Origin: Micavibrio sp. UBA2638
GTDB taxonomy: Bacteria > Pseudomonadota > Alphaproteobacteria > Micavibrionales > Micavibrionaceae
Length of the DNA: 13,047 nt
Assembly: GCA_002359735.1 (NCBI GenBank)
Contig: DENS01000010.1
Coordinates: 1-13,047 of the forward strand
Direction of reading: 5' to 3'
Positions 6,303 through 13,047 of the stretch are shown piece by piece; position 1 is the stretch's first letter; each line of letters starts with the position of its first letter. Both the position numbers and the translations under genes were made by a program. The notes under the pieces are model-generated. The model was not told where the DNA came from, did not search any database, and saw nothing but the letters and a program-made list of their open reading frames with translations.

Positions 6303-7292
6303 ATGATTAAGCGCTTTTTAGACACAATGGAAAAGGGGCCGTTTGCGCCCCTTGTTCATGAACGCGGGATTGCGATCGGTGTTTCCGGCGGGCCTGATAG
6401 CATGGCGCTGGCGCATTTGCTATCGCGCTGGTCGCAAGTGAAGAAGGGGCCCCATATTCATGTTATGAGTGTTGATCACGGTTTGCGCCCGGAAGCGGCA
6501 GCAGAGGTTGCATTCGTTGGTGAGATTGTTTCCGCCTGGCCGGGGGTAACGCACCATGCCTTACATTGGGACGGTGAAAAAACTGTGCAGAAAATTCAGG
6601 AGACAGCCCGGCTCATGCGCTATCAGTTGATGGAACGTTGCTGCGGGGGGCTGGGTGTTAAGTATTTGTTTTTGGCGCATCATCAGGATGATCAGGCTGA
6701 AACTGTGCTGTTTCGTTTGGCCAAGGGTAGTGGTCTTGACGGGTTGGCCGGCATGCGCCGTGAACAGCTTCGTGGCAAGATTATGCTGATGCGGCCATTT
6801 TTAGACTTTTCCAAGGATGAAATACTGTCTTATTGCGCATCGGAAAATCTGCCTTATATCGATGACCCGTCGAACAGGAAAGAGATGTTTGCGCGCGTGC
6901 GTCTGAGAGCCTCACGTGAGGTTTTAGAGAAAGAGGGGCTTAGCGCCAAGCGCCTGAGTATAACGGCCAGACGTTTGGAAAGGGCGGCGCAGGCGTTAGA
7001 GGATATGACAGAAAAATGTTATGCGGAAAGTCTGTCTATTAAAAATACGAACCGTATCGCATTTAATGTTTCTGTGTTGCTGTCCCAGTCAGAAGAGATT
7101 GTCCTGCGCGTGTTAATGCGCGGCATTCGGGCCTTAACCGATTACGGCGAACATGGCCCCCGTATGGAAAGGCTGGAGGCCTTGTGCGACGCATTGATGC
7201 AGGGGCGGTTAGGTAAGGCGCGAACATTGGGCGGTGTTATATTCCGTGTCAGTGAGAATGAGCTGATATTGGAGCGTGAGCACCGTAAATAA
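6303..7292 (+). CDS. tilS: tRNA(Ile)-lysidine synthetase TilS
   Basis: ATP-dependent enzyme that converts C34 of the CAU-anticodon tRNA-Ile to lysidine, changing both codon reading and charging from Met to Ile; essential in most bacteria. The PP-loop ATPase domain is clear: IAIGVSGGPDSMALAHLL with SGGPDS at 28-33, SVDHGLRPEAA (about 56-66), TARLMRYQLM (101-110), the TilS signature AHHQDDQAETVLFRLAKGSGLDGLAGM (125-151), RPFLDFSKDEI and YIDDPSNR (175-182). At 329 aa it lacks the extended C-terminal domain of the 432-aa E. coli enzyme; shorter forms are common outside the gammaproteobacteria. The ATG has no obvious Shine-Dalgarno and lies 24 bp after cpoB, so it probably depends on readthrough from pal-cpoB. 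The order cpoB-tilS-ftsH is typical of alphaproteobacteria. Confidence 0.96.
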   Translation: MIKRFLDTMEKGPFAPLVHERGIAIGVSGGPDSMALAHLLSRWSQVKKGPHIHVMSVDHGLRPEAAAEVAFVGEIVSAWPGVTHHALHWDGEKTVQKIQETARLMRYQLMERCCGGLGVKYLFLAHHQDDQAETVLFRLAKGSGLDGLAGMRREQLRGKIMLMRPFLDFSKDEILSYCASENLPYIDDPSNRKEMFARVRLRASREVLEKEGLSAKRLSITARRLERAAQALEDMTEKCYAESLSIKNTNRIAFNVSVLLSQSEEIVLRVLMRGIRALTDYGEHGPRMERLEALCDALMQGRLGKARTLGGVIFRVSENELILEREHRK

Positions 7293-7311
7293 AAAATCTC
7301 TGTAATTTCGC

Positions 7312-7339
7312 TTGTTACCACACTAAAATGCTATATTTT
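7312..7339 (+). promoter_or_regulatory. Candidate promoter upstream of ftsH
   Basis: TTGTTA (7312-7317) and TATTTT (7334-7339) are 16 bp apart in the 89-bp AT-rich gap between tilS and ftsH. An overlapping TATATT (7332-7337) would be only 14 bp away. ftsH is often heat-shock regulated, but I cannot fit a convincing RpoH-type pair at the proper spacing. Low confidence. Confidence 0.25.
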
Positions 7340-7381
7340 AAAGGTATTGATTTTAACGCATCATGAAAAGGCAAAAAGAAC

Positions 7382-9307
7382 GTGAATACTTTTGGTAAAA
7401 ATCTTATGTTTTGGATGGCGATTGCGCTGTTCATGGTCTTTTTGTTTAATGTCCTGCAAGAGGCGCAAGACAAGAATGTCGCCAATGCCGATCGCATAGC
7501 ATATAGTGATTTCATGGCCGATGCGCGCGGCGGGCGCATATCTAATGTGACCATTCAGGGCGATGAAATTACAGGGAACTTTGCCTCTTCCGGTCAAACA
7601 TTTCGCACGCTTGTTCCCCCCAATGAAAATGTGGTTGACCGTTTGGAAGGCACTGGCGTGCAAATAAAGGCCGAAGAAGTCGCCAAAGAACCCGTTAATA
7701 TTCTGAGTATTATTATTTCGTTATTGCCTGCGATCCTGATTATCGGGGTCTGGATTTTCTTTATGCGACAAATGCAGGGAAAAGGCGGCGGCGGCGCGAT
7801 GGGATTTGGTAAATCCCGCGCGAAGATGCTGACAGAAAAGCAGGGGCGCGTGACATTTGAAGATGTGGCGGGTATTGAAGAGGCCAAGCAGGAATTGGAA
7901 GAAGTTGTTGAATTCCTGAAGGACCCGCAAAAATTCCAGCGTTTGGGCGGTAAAATTCCGAAAGGCGCTTTGCTGGTGGGGCCGCCGGGGACCGGTAAAA
8001 CATTAGTGGCGCGCGCCGTTGCTGGTGAGGCCAATGTCCCGTTCTTTACGATATCAGGGTCCGACTTTGTGGAAATGTTTGTCGGTGTCGGTGCCAGCCG
8101 GGTTCGCGATATGTTTGAACAGGGCAAGAAAAATGCCCCGTGTATTATCTTTATTGATGAAATTGATGCGGTGGGTCGTCACCGTGGTGCCGGTATGGGC
8201 GGCGGAAATGATGAACGTGAACAGACCTTGAACCAGATGCTGGTTGAAATGGACGGGTTTGAATCCAATGAAGGGGTGATTATTCTGGCCGCGACGAACC
8301 GCCCGGATGTGCTTGACCCCGCGTTGTTGCGTCCCGGCCGTTTTGATCGCCAGATTGTGGTGGGGCTGGCCGATGTAAAGGGCCGGGAGAAAATTTTGAA
8401 AGTTCACATGAAGAAAGTGCCGCTGGCGAATAACGTGGATGCGTCGGTTATTGCACGGGGCACGCCCGGTTTTTCCGGTGCTGATCTAGCCAATCTGGTG
8501 AATGAGGCCGCATTGTTGGCCGCGCGAAAAAACAAGCGCGTTGTCACTATGGAAGATTTTGAGGATGCCAAGGATAAGGTTCTGATGGGGGCTGAGCGAA
8601 AGTCGATGGTGATGAGCGATCAGGAAAAGAAATTAACCGCCTATCACGAGGCCGGCCACGCGATTGTGGCGTTGAATGAACCGGCATCAGACCCTGTTCA
8701 CAAGGCGACGATTGTTCCGCGCGGGCGTGCCCTCGGGGTTGTTATGCGTCTGCCGGAAGGGGATCGTTTGTCTATGGCCCGTGATAAGCTCGAGGCTGAT
8801 TTGGCTGTGGCCATGGGCGGACGCGTGGCTGAAGAAATTATTTTTGGCCATGAAAAGGTGACCACCGGCGCCTCTAGTGATATAAAACAGGCAACCAGTA
8901 TGGCCCGTAAAATGGTTACGGAATGGGGCTTGAGTGAGAAAGTGGGGCCGTTGGATTACAGCGGTGATGATGATGCGTTTTCCGGTATGCCGGGGCACAA
9001 AAGCAATTTATCGGATGAGAAGGCGTCTTTGATTGATGCGGAAATCCAACGGATTGTTAATGGCGGGTATGAGCGCGCCAAGCAGATATTGACAGACCGT
9101 CTTGATGATTTGCATAAACTGGCCAAGGCTTTATTGGAATATGAAATCCTGAGCGGCGATGAAATCAAGGATTTGTTAGCCGGTAAAAAAATTATCCGCG
9201 AGGAAGAGGATGATGACCCGAAAGATAATAAGCCGCAATCATCTGTTCCATCAGGGGGTGGATTGGGCGGTATCGGCAAATCCGGTGAATTGCCGCAAGG
9301 GACTTAA
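7382..9307 (+). CDS. ftsH: ATP-dependent zinc metalloprotease FtsH
   Basis: Hexameric inner-membrane AAA+ protease that degrades misfolded membrane proteins and regulatory substrates. The 641-aa product has TM1 (about 8-24), a periplasmic domain (about 28-105), TM2 (about 107-128), and a cytosolic AAA module with Walker A GPPGTGKT (200-207), pore motif F233-V234-G235, Walker B FIDE (257-260) and the second region of homology (ATNRPDVLDPALLRPGRFDRQ, from about residue 304). The protease domain has the zinc motif HEAGH (422-426) and D500 in TTGASSDI as the third ligand. The tail is acidic and then Gly/Ser-rich. The start is GTG at 7382, chosen because MNTFGKNLMFW matches the usual alphaproteobacterial FtsH N-terminus; the ATG at 7363 is in another frame. 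The Shine-Dalgarno is weak (AAAAGG, about 10 nt away). The gene is closed by a strong intrinsic terminator. Confidence 0.98.
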   Translation: MNTFGKNLMFWMAIALFMVFLFNVLQEAQDKNVANADRIAYSDFMADARGGRISNVTIQGDEITGNFASSGQTFRTLVPPNENVVDRLEGTGVQIKAEEVAKEPVNILSIIISLLPAILIIGVWIFFMRQMQGKGGGGAMGFGKSRAKMLTEKQGRVTFEDVAGIEEAKQELEEVVEFLKDPQKFQRLGGKIPKGALLVGPPGTGKTLVARAVAGEANVPFFTISGSDFVEMFVGVGASRVRDMFEQGKKNAPCIIFIDEIDAVGRHRGAGMGGGNDEREQTLNQMLVEMDGFESNEGVIILAATNRPDVLDPALLRPGRFDRQIVVGLADVKGREKILKVHMKKVPLANNVDASVIARGTPGFSGADLANLVNEAALLAARKNKRVVTMEDFEDAKDKVLMGAERKSMVMSDQEKKLTAYHEAGHAIVALNEPASDPVHKATIVPRGRALGVVMRLPEGDRLSMARDKLEADLAVAMGGRVAEEIIFGHEKVTTGASSDIKQATSMARKMVTEWGLSEKVGPLDYSGDDDAFSGMPGHKSNLSDEKASLIDAEIQRIVNGGYERAKQILTDRLDDLHKLAKALLEYEILSGDEIKDLLAGKKIIREEEDDDPKDNKPQSSVPSGGGLGGIGKSGELPQGT

Positions 9308-9330
9308 TGTTTTTTAATCTGCTTTATTTA

Positions 9331-9357
9331 AAAGGGTGCTTTGGCGCCCTTTTTTTA
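9331..9357 (+). terminator. Rho-independent terminator of ftsH
   Basis: AAAGGGTGC and GCGCCCTTT pair around a TTTG loop (one G:U pair in the RNA), followed by a seven-T run. It begins 24 bp after the ftsH stop codon. The A-run on the other side of the stem gives some chance of bidirectional action for the converging minus-strand gene. Confidence 0.88.
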
Positions 9358-9389
9358 TTGAGATAGCCGGTGCCGGGTGGGGCCGGGGC

Positions 9390-9409
9390 AGTGTAGTGCA
9401 GTGCAGTGC
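9390..9409. repeat. Short tandem repeat of a pentanucleotide (AGTGY x4)
   Basis: AGTGT is followed by three AGTGC units in the convergent gap between the ftsH terminator and the end of the amidohydrolase gene. It lies outside any coding region. The rest of the 172-bp gap (9308-9479) holds only the terminator and G-rich sequence with no recognisable feature. Confidence 0.6.
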
Positions 9410-9479
9410 AGGGTAATGGGGCGCGGATCAGGCGCTGTAATAAGTCTATGTATGCCACCCAATGCCAAAACAAGCGGCG

Positions 9480-10256
9480 TTATGATATGGCTTGGGTCAG
9501 GCGAATGATATGGTTGGCCATATCGGAAATTTGCCTGGTGCCGGAAAGTAAGTCGTTACGGATTTCAAGGCCGAAATAATCCAGATTATTGCGCGCGGCA
9601 ATTAAATGCCCGCAAGACATCTCGCGGTGGCGTTCGTCTGATAAATCATAGGGTTGATCGGCCATAAACAAATGGGGGAATTGTTCAGCGAGCCATGCCT
9701 CGGCTGTCTCGGTAAGGGAGGATCTGGCCAGTTTAAGCGTACCAATTCCAACGGCGCGCGGTTTGCCTAGCCATGTGGGGCTAAAGCTATGTATATCAAG
9801 CCAGATAACTTTGCCGTGTGTCCGGCGCGTGTCTGTAATAAGGTCATCAATGGCTGAATGATAGGGAGTGTAATAAGTCTCAATGCGCTCCAGCCGCTCT
9901 TTGTCGCTGAGATTTCTATTGCCTGGGATAGGTTCGCCGGTTTCGCTGGACCCTTCACAGATGCTAAAGGCCGGAATGCGGTTTAAATCGACCAACAGGC
10001 GGGAATATTTAGCCGATAGCAGGCAAATATCGCTGTTTTGGCGCTGGATTTCATCGAAGAGATCCTGTACCCCCCAATCGCAGGCTTCATGGCGGCGCAA
10101 TTTACTGCCCCGGGCAAACCAATGCGGCGCCAGCCCCAAGGGGCGCCCGTTATCAATATGTGGAGCCGGAATGGCCCAGCCATTATGCGGGCCGGTCAGA
10201 ATAACCGGTGATTTGCCTTTGTTTACAACGCTGATTATATCGGTTTTTATGGTCAT
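9480..10256 (-). CDS. N-formylglutamate amidohydrolase-family protein
   Basis: Probable zinc-dependent amidohydrolase of the N-formylglutamate deformylase family (PF05013 type); the characterised member releases formate from N-formyl-L-glutamate at the end of one histidine-degradation route. From the chosen ATG the product is 258 aa with ILTGPHNG (19-26, H24), LLVDLNRIP (87-95), TPYHSAIDDLI (120-130), IWLDIHSFSP (141-150) and the late EIRND (221-225), in the order expected for the family. Other histidine-utilisation genes are absent nearby, so the physiological substrate is open. The start is uncertain: the frame also runs upstream to a TTG at 10295 with an AGAGGT only one base away, too close for good initiation. 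The ATG at 10256 has no clear Shine-Dalgarno either, but leaves the first motif about 20 residues in. It converges on ftsH and is divergent from glmM. Confidence 0.82.
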   Translation of the reverse strand: MTIKTDIISVVNKGKSPVILTGPHNGWAIPAPHIDNGRPLGLAPHWFARGSKLRRHEACDWGVQDLFDEIQRQNSDICLLSAKYSRLLVDLNRIPAFSICEGSSETGEPIPGNRNLSDKERLERIETYYTPYHSAIDDLITDTRRTHGKVIWLDIHSFSPTWLGKPRAVGIGTLKLARSSLTETAEAWLAEQFPHLFMADQPYDLSDERHREMSCGHLIAARNNLDYFGLEIRNDLLSGTRQISDMANHIIRLTQAIS

Positions 10257-10337
10257 GAATATTTTTGGTTTACGCCGTATGTCACGTAAAATCAAGACCT
10301 CTTGTTTTCTTGCGCTTTTATAGGCATTCTATATCCC

Positions 10338-11714
10338 ATGAGCAGAAAGTATTTTGGAACAGATGGAATTCGCGGGCAGGCCAACACGCCGCCGGTAACG
10401 GCGGAAATGGCGCTTAAAGTTGCAATGGCCGCGGCTATTGTCTTACGAGAGGGCCAAGCGCGCGATAAAACCGATCGCGTGGTCATTGGTAAAGATACGC
10501 GCCTTTCGGGATATATGATCGAACAAGCCATGACGGCCGGGTTTTGCGCCATGGGGCTTGATGTGGTTTTAACAGGGCCGATACCGACGCCGGGGGTGGC
10601 GATGTTGACCCGTTCACTGCGGGCGGATTTGGGGGTTATGATATCGGCCTCGCATAACCCGTTTCAGGATAACGGAATAAAGCTCTTTGGCGCGGACGGC
10701 TATAAGCTGGATGATGCGCTTGAGATGGAAATCGAGACCATGATGGACCGGGATATGGGTTCGTATTATGCCGCCCCGGGGGATTTGGGTAAAGCCAGTC
10801 GTCTGGATGATGCGCTGGGCCGTTATGCGGAGTTTATCAAACAAAGTTTCCCCCGCCGTCAAAGCCTTGACGGGTTAAGGGTCGTGGTCGATTGCGCCAA
10901 TGGTGCGGGGTACAAGGTCGCGCCGCAGGTTTTGTGGGAGCTGGAGGCCGATGTCGTATCAATTGGTGTGTCCCCCAATGGCCGTAATATCAATGATGGG
11001 TACGGGGCCACGGCCACGGATAATTTACAAAAAGCGGTACTGGATCACCGCGCCGATATTGGCATTGCCCTTGACGGGGATGCGGATCGTTTGATTGTGA
11101 TTGATGAATTGGGCCGTAAAATTGACGGTGACCAGTTAATGGCCACTATGGCGCTGTATATGAAATCGCGCGGGCGTTTGTTGAATGATCAGGTTGTTGC
11201 GACGGTCATGTCTAATTTGGGGTTGGAGCGTTTTTTACGAACACAGGGGATTGAGCTGGTTCGCACGGCTGTCGGGGATCGCTATGTCGTCGAAAAAATG
11301 CGCGAGCATGATTTATCGCTGGGTGGGGAACAATCCGGGCATCTTGTGATCAGTGATTTTGCCACAACCGGGGATGGTCTTTTGGCCGCGTTACAGATTT
11401 TGGCCGTTGTTAAGGCCAGTGGTCTTCCGGCCTCAAAGGCTTTGTATCATTTTGATCCGGTCCCACAGATTTTGCAGAATGTTCGCTTTACCGCCGCAGG
11501 CAAAAGTGCGGCCATGATACTGGATCACGATCACGTTAAAGACGCCCTGGATCAGGCCAATTTAACGTTGGCCGATGATGGAAGGGTTCTGGTTCGCCCA
11601 TCAGGCACAGAGCCGGTCATTCGTGTCATGGCGGAAGGGGATGATCAATCCCGGGTCGAAAAGGTTGTCGGTGATCTGTGCAGCGTCATTGAAAGGGCTG
11701 CAAAATCGGCGTGA
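10338..11714 (+). CDS. glmM: Phosphoglucosamine mutase GlmM
   Basis: Interconverts glucosamine-6-phosphate and glucosamine-1-phosphate, feeding UDP-GlcNAc for peptidoglycan and lipopolysaccharide. The 458-aa product starts MSRKYFGTDGIRG, the canonical GlmM N-terminus. The frame continues 12 codons upstream to an ATG at 10302, but that extension (MFSCAFIGILYP) is unlike the family, so the start at 10338 is preferred. Motifs: the phosphoserine loop ISASHNPFQDNG (102-113) with S105 as the phosphorylated serine; the Mg-binding DGDADR (246-251); the sugar-binding GGEQSGH; and the phosphate-binding RPSGTEPVIRVMAEG near the end. Length is close to the usual 445-450 aa. It lies 82 bp from its divergent neighbour. 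In alphaproteobacteria glmM commonly follows ftsH; here the minus-strand amidohydrolase gene intervenes. hisZ follows after 82 bp. Confidence 0.97.
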   Translation: MSRKYFGTDGIRGQANTPPVTAEMALKVAMAAAIVLREGQARDKTDRVVIGKDTRLSGYMIEQAMTAGFCAMGLDVVLTGPIPTPGVAMLTRSLRADLGVMISASHNPFQDNGIKLFGADGYKLDDALEMEIETMMDRDMGSYYAAPGDLGKASRLDDALGRYAEFIKQSFPRRQSLDGLRVVVDCANGAGYKVAPQVLWELEADVVSIGVSPNGRNINDGYGATATDNLQKAVLDHRADIGIALDGDADRLIVIDELGRKIDGDQLMATMALYMKSRGRLLNDQVVATVMSNLGLERFLRTQGIELVRTAVGDRYVVEKMREHDLSLGGEQSGHLVISDFATTGDGLLAALQILAVVKASGLPASKALYHFDPVPQILQNVRFTAAGKSAAMILDHDHVKDALDQANLTLADDGRVLVRPSGTEPVIRVMAEGDDQSRVEKVVGDLCSVIERAAKSA

Positions 11715-11796
11715 TGATGCCAAGAGTCTAATTGACTTTTTCTGTGCATATGAGTATTGCATAGGGGATCACAATGAAGAACAATCATTAGAGATT

Positions 11797-12978
11797 ATGA
11801 GCGAATTTGAAGCACATTTAGGACTTCTTCCCACCGGGTTTGTGGATTTGATGCCGGAGGAAGCAGAAAAAGAAGCCAGCGCGATTCAAGCGTTGATGAG
11901 CCTGTTTACCGGTTACGGGTATTTGCGTATTAAGCCGCCATTAATGGAATTTGAAGAAAGCCTGTTTGCGCCCGGGCCCGGGGCTTCGCTGACCAAGGAT
12001 ACTTTCCGGGTTATGGACCCGGTATCGCGCCGTATGCTGGGCGTGCGCGCCGATATTACACCACAAATTGCCCGTATCGTTTGCACCCGCCTGCCACAGG
12101 ATCAATCGCCCATGCGTTTGACCTATGCCAATGATGTTTTGCGCGCGTCTGCAGGGCAATTGCGAACGGCGCGACAGTTTACGCAAGTCGGTTGTGAAAT
12201 TGCCGGGGATGATAGCCGCGCCAGCTACGCCGAAAGTGCAACATTGGCAATTTTGGGTCTAAAGAGGCTTGGCGTCCATGATATTACGCTTGATATTACG
12301 CTTCCCCGCCTGCCAGATGCGCTGCTGGATCAATGGGGGCTTGAGCCGGCGACCCGCACGAGTCTTTTGAACGCGCTGGATAAACGTGATCGCGATGGTA
12401 TTGCGGCGCTGGATTTTGAGGGCAAGGGCTGTATTTTGAGCTTGCTGGATGCGACCGGATATGCTGCCGACGCGCTTGATAAGGTTTCTGCGCTGGATTT
12501 GCCAAAGACGATGAAGGTCGAGACCGAAAAGTTAACCGGTGTTGTTGCCGATATTCAGGTCGCGCTTGATCAGTTGGGGCTGGATGATGTCAGATTAACG
12601 TTTGACGCTTTTGAAACAAAAGGCTTTGAGTATCATAGCGGGATTGCTTTTTCGCTGTTTGCGAAGGGGCTTCGCGGAGAATTGGGGCGCGGCGGGCATT
12701 ACTCTATCCGGTTTGGCGCCGCCGGTAAAAGTGATGACACTTCGCAAGATGATACTTCGCAAAAGGCCATTGGCTTTACGCTGTATATGGATACAATTCG
12801 ATCAGCCCTGAGCCGGACTGATGATAAAAAGATTCTGGCAGTTCCGCTCCGCGTTGGCTGGGGTGAGCTGGAAACATTGCGTAGCGAGGGGTGGACCCTG
12901 GTGCGCATGGGGGAATGCGATGATATACCTGATCGTGTCACCCATATTTATAAAAACGGAAAACCTGAAGAAAGATAG
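11797..12978 (+). CDS. hisZ: ATP phosphoribosyltransferase regulatory subunit HisZ
   Basis: Histidyl-tRNA-synthetase paralogue that has lost aminoacylation and forms the complex with short-form HisG that catalyses the first step of histidine biosynthesis and mediates histidine feedback. The 393-aa product has the class II core: GFVDLMPEEAEKEA (14-27), GYLRIKPPLMEFEESL (41-56), DPVSRRMLGVRADITPQIARI (74-94, like HisRS motif 1 and its surroundings), LTYANDVLRASAGQLRTARQFTQVGCEIAG (108-137, motif-2 region) and ELGRGGHYSIRFG (295-307). The HisRS anticodon-binding domain is missing, favouring HisZ over HisS. The frame is open back into glmM, but MSEFEAHLG at 11797 is the only ATG with plausible position. 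A duplicated D-D-T-S-Q element (313-322) interrupts the region before IGFTLYMD. Its presence predicts a short HisG elsewhere in the genome. purA follows after 6 bp, so the two are probably one transcript. Confidence 0.9.
   Translation: MSEFEAHLGLLPTGFVDLMPEEAEKEASAIQALMSLFTGYGYLRIKPPLMEFEESLFAPGPGASLTKDTFRVMDPVSRRMLGVRADITPQIARIVCTRLPQDQSPMRLTYANDVLRASAGQLRTARQFTQVGCEIAGDDSRASYAESATLAILGLKRLGVHDITLDITLPRLPDALLDQWGLEPATRTSLLNALDKRDRDGIAALDFEGKGCILSLLDATGYAADALDKVSALDLPKTMKVETEKLTGVVADIQVALDQLGLDDVRLTFDAFETKGFEYHSGIAFSLFAKGLRGELGRGGHYSIRFGAAGKSDDTSQDDTSQKAIGFTLYMDTIRSALSRTDDKKILAVPLRVGWGELETLRSEGWTLVRMGECDDIPDRVTHIYKNGKPEER
12733..12762 (+). repeat. 15-bp in-frame tandem duplication within hisZ
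   Basis: GATGACACTTCGCAA is followed directly by GATGATACTTCGCAA, differing at one synonymous position, and encodes DDTSQ twice at residues 313-322. It lies between the RGGHY segment and the following conserved strand, in a likely surface loop. Confidence 0.85.
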
Positions 12979-12984
12979 AAAATT

Positions 12985-13047
12985 ATGGCGAATGTTGCGG
13001 TTGTTGGATCCCAGTGGGGCGATGAGGGTAAAGGAAAAATTGTTGAT
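12985..13047 (+). CDS. purA: Adenylosuccinate synthetase PurA, 5' end only
   Basis: The first 21 codons run off the window end. They encode MANVAVVGSQWGDEGKGKIV and one further Asp; QWGDEGKGK is the signature GTP-binding P-loop of adenylosuccinate synthetase, and the catalytic Asp-13 equivalent (GDEGKGK) is present. The enzyme joins IMP and aspartate using GTP on the way to AMP. It starts 6 bp after the hisZ stop, consistent with the hisZ-purA pairing of alphaproteobacteria. Confidence 0.95.
   Translation, partial: MANVAVVGSQWGDEGKGKIVD

Noticed and set aside
10257..10295. N-terminal extension of the amidohydrolase to a TTG codon
   Set aside because: The AGAGGT is only one base from the TTG, and the extra 13 residues look unlike a family N-terminus; kept as an alternative only.
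10302..10337. Twelve-codon upstream extension of glmM
   Set aside because: GlmM proteins begin at the residues just before KYFGTDGIRG; the extension is hydrophobic and unlike the family.
11575..11796. Extension of the hisZ frame into glmM
   Set aside because: The extra 74 residues are the shifted frame of the glmM 3' end and bear no HisZ similarity; the MSEFEAHLG start gives a normal HisZ length.
1..13047. Search for a novel defence, mobile or biosynthetic system
   Set aside because: Apart from the 31-codon ORF, every long credible frame belongs to a recognisable conserved family; no integrase, transposase, toxin-antitoxin pair, repeat-spacer array or attachment-site duplication was seen.

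Overview
This window reads as ordinary core chromosome of an alphaproteobacterium with roughly balanced base composition. The strongest clue is gene order: pal, cpoB (ybgF), tilS, ftsH and glmM run in the order usual for that class, and hisZ lies directly upstream of purA, a pairing common in the same class. The lineage below class level cannot be fixed from this stretch. Genes are densely packed and mostly on the + strand. I see no transposase, integrase, phage gene, CRISPR array, rRNA or tRNA, and I did not find a convincing undescribed multi-gene system.

Region 1 (1-4353) is an envelope and housekeeping cluster resembling the E. coli yraL-yraM-yraN-yraP neighbourhood. A minus-strand lipoprotein of the LppC/LpoA (YraM) family is divergent from rsmI (16S rRNA 2'-O-methyltransferase). 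rsmI is followed by a YraN-family nuclease-fold protein, a two-BON-domain lipoprotein (YraP/DolP-like) and a SirB1-family protein, with very tight junctions in places. No diaA/gmhA-like gene and no gshB are present inside the cluster.

Region 2 (4354-4784) is the only long gap without a large gene. It holds terminator-like and leader-like hairpins, a candidate promoter for pal, and a 31-codon ORF with a near-perfect Shine-Dalgarno sequence and a signal-peptide-like product. This small ORF is the most interesting unexplained item here.

Region 3 (4785-9357) contains pal and cpoB, the periplasmic end of the Tol-Pal system, then tilS (tRNA-Ile lysidine synthetase) and ftsH (membrane AAA+ zinc protease), closed by a clear intrinsic terminator. 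tolQ, tolR, tolA and tolB are not upstream of pal in this window.

Region 4 (9358-13047) has a minus-strand N-formylglutamate amidohydrolase-family gene converging on ftsH. On the + strand follow glmM (UDP-GlcNAc precursor synthesis), hisZ (regulatory subunit for a short-form HisG) and the first 21 codons of purA, cut by the window edge.

The envelope genes fit one theme: LpoA-like, BON and Pal lipoproteins plus CpoB act at the outer membrane-peptidoglycan interface, and GlmM feeds precursor to peptidoglycan and lipopolysaccharide. All functional calls rest on motif recognition in the translated sequence, with no database search.
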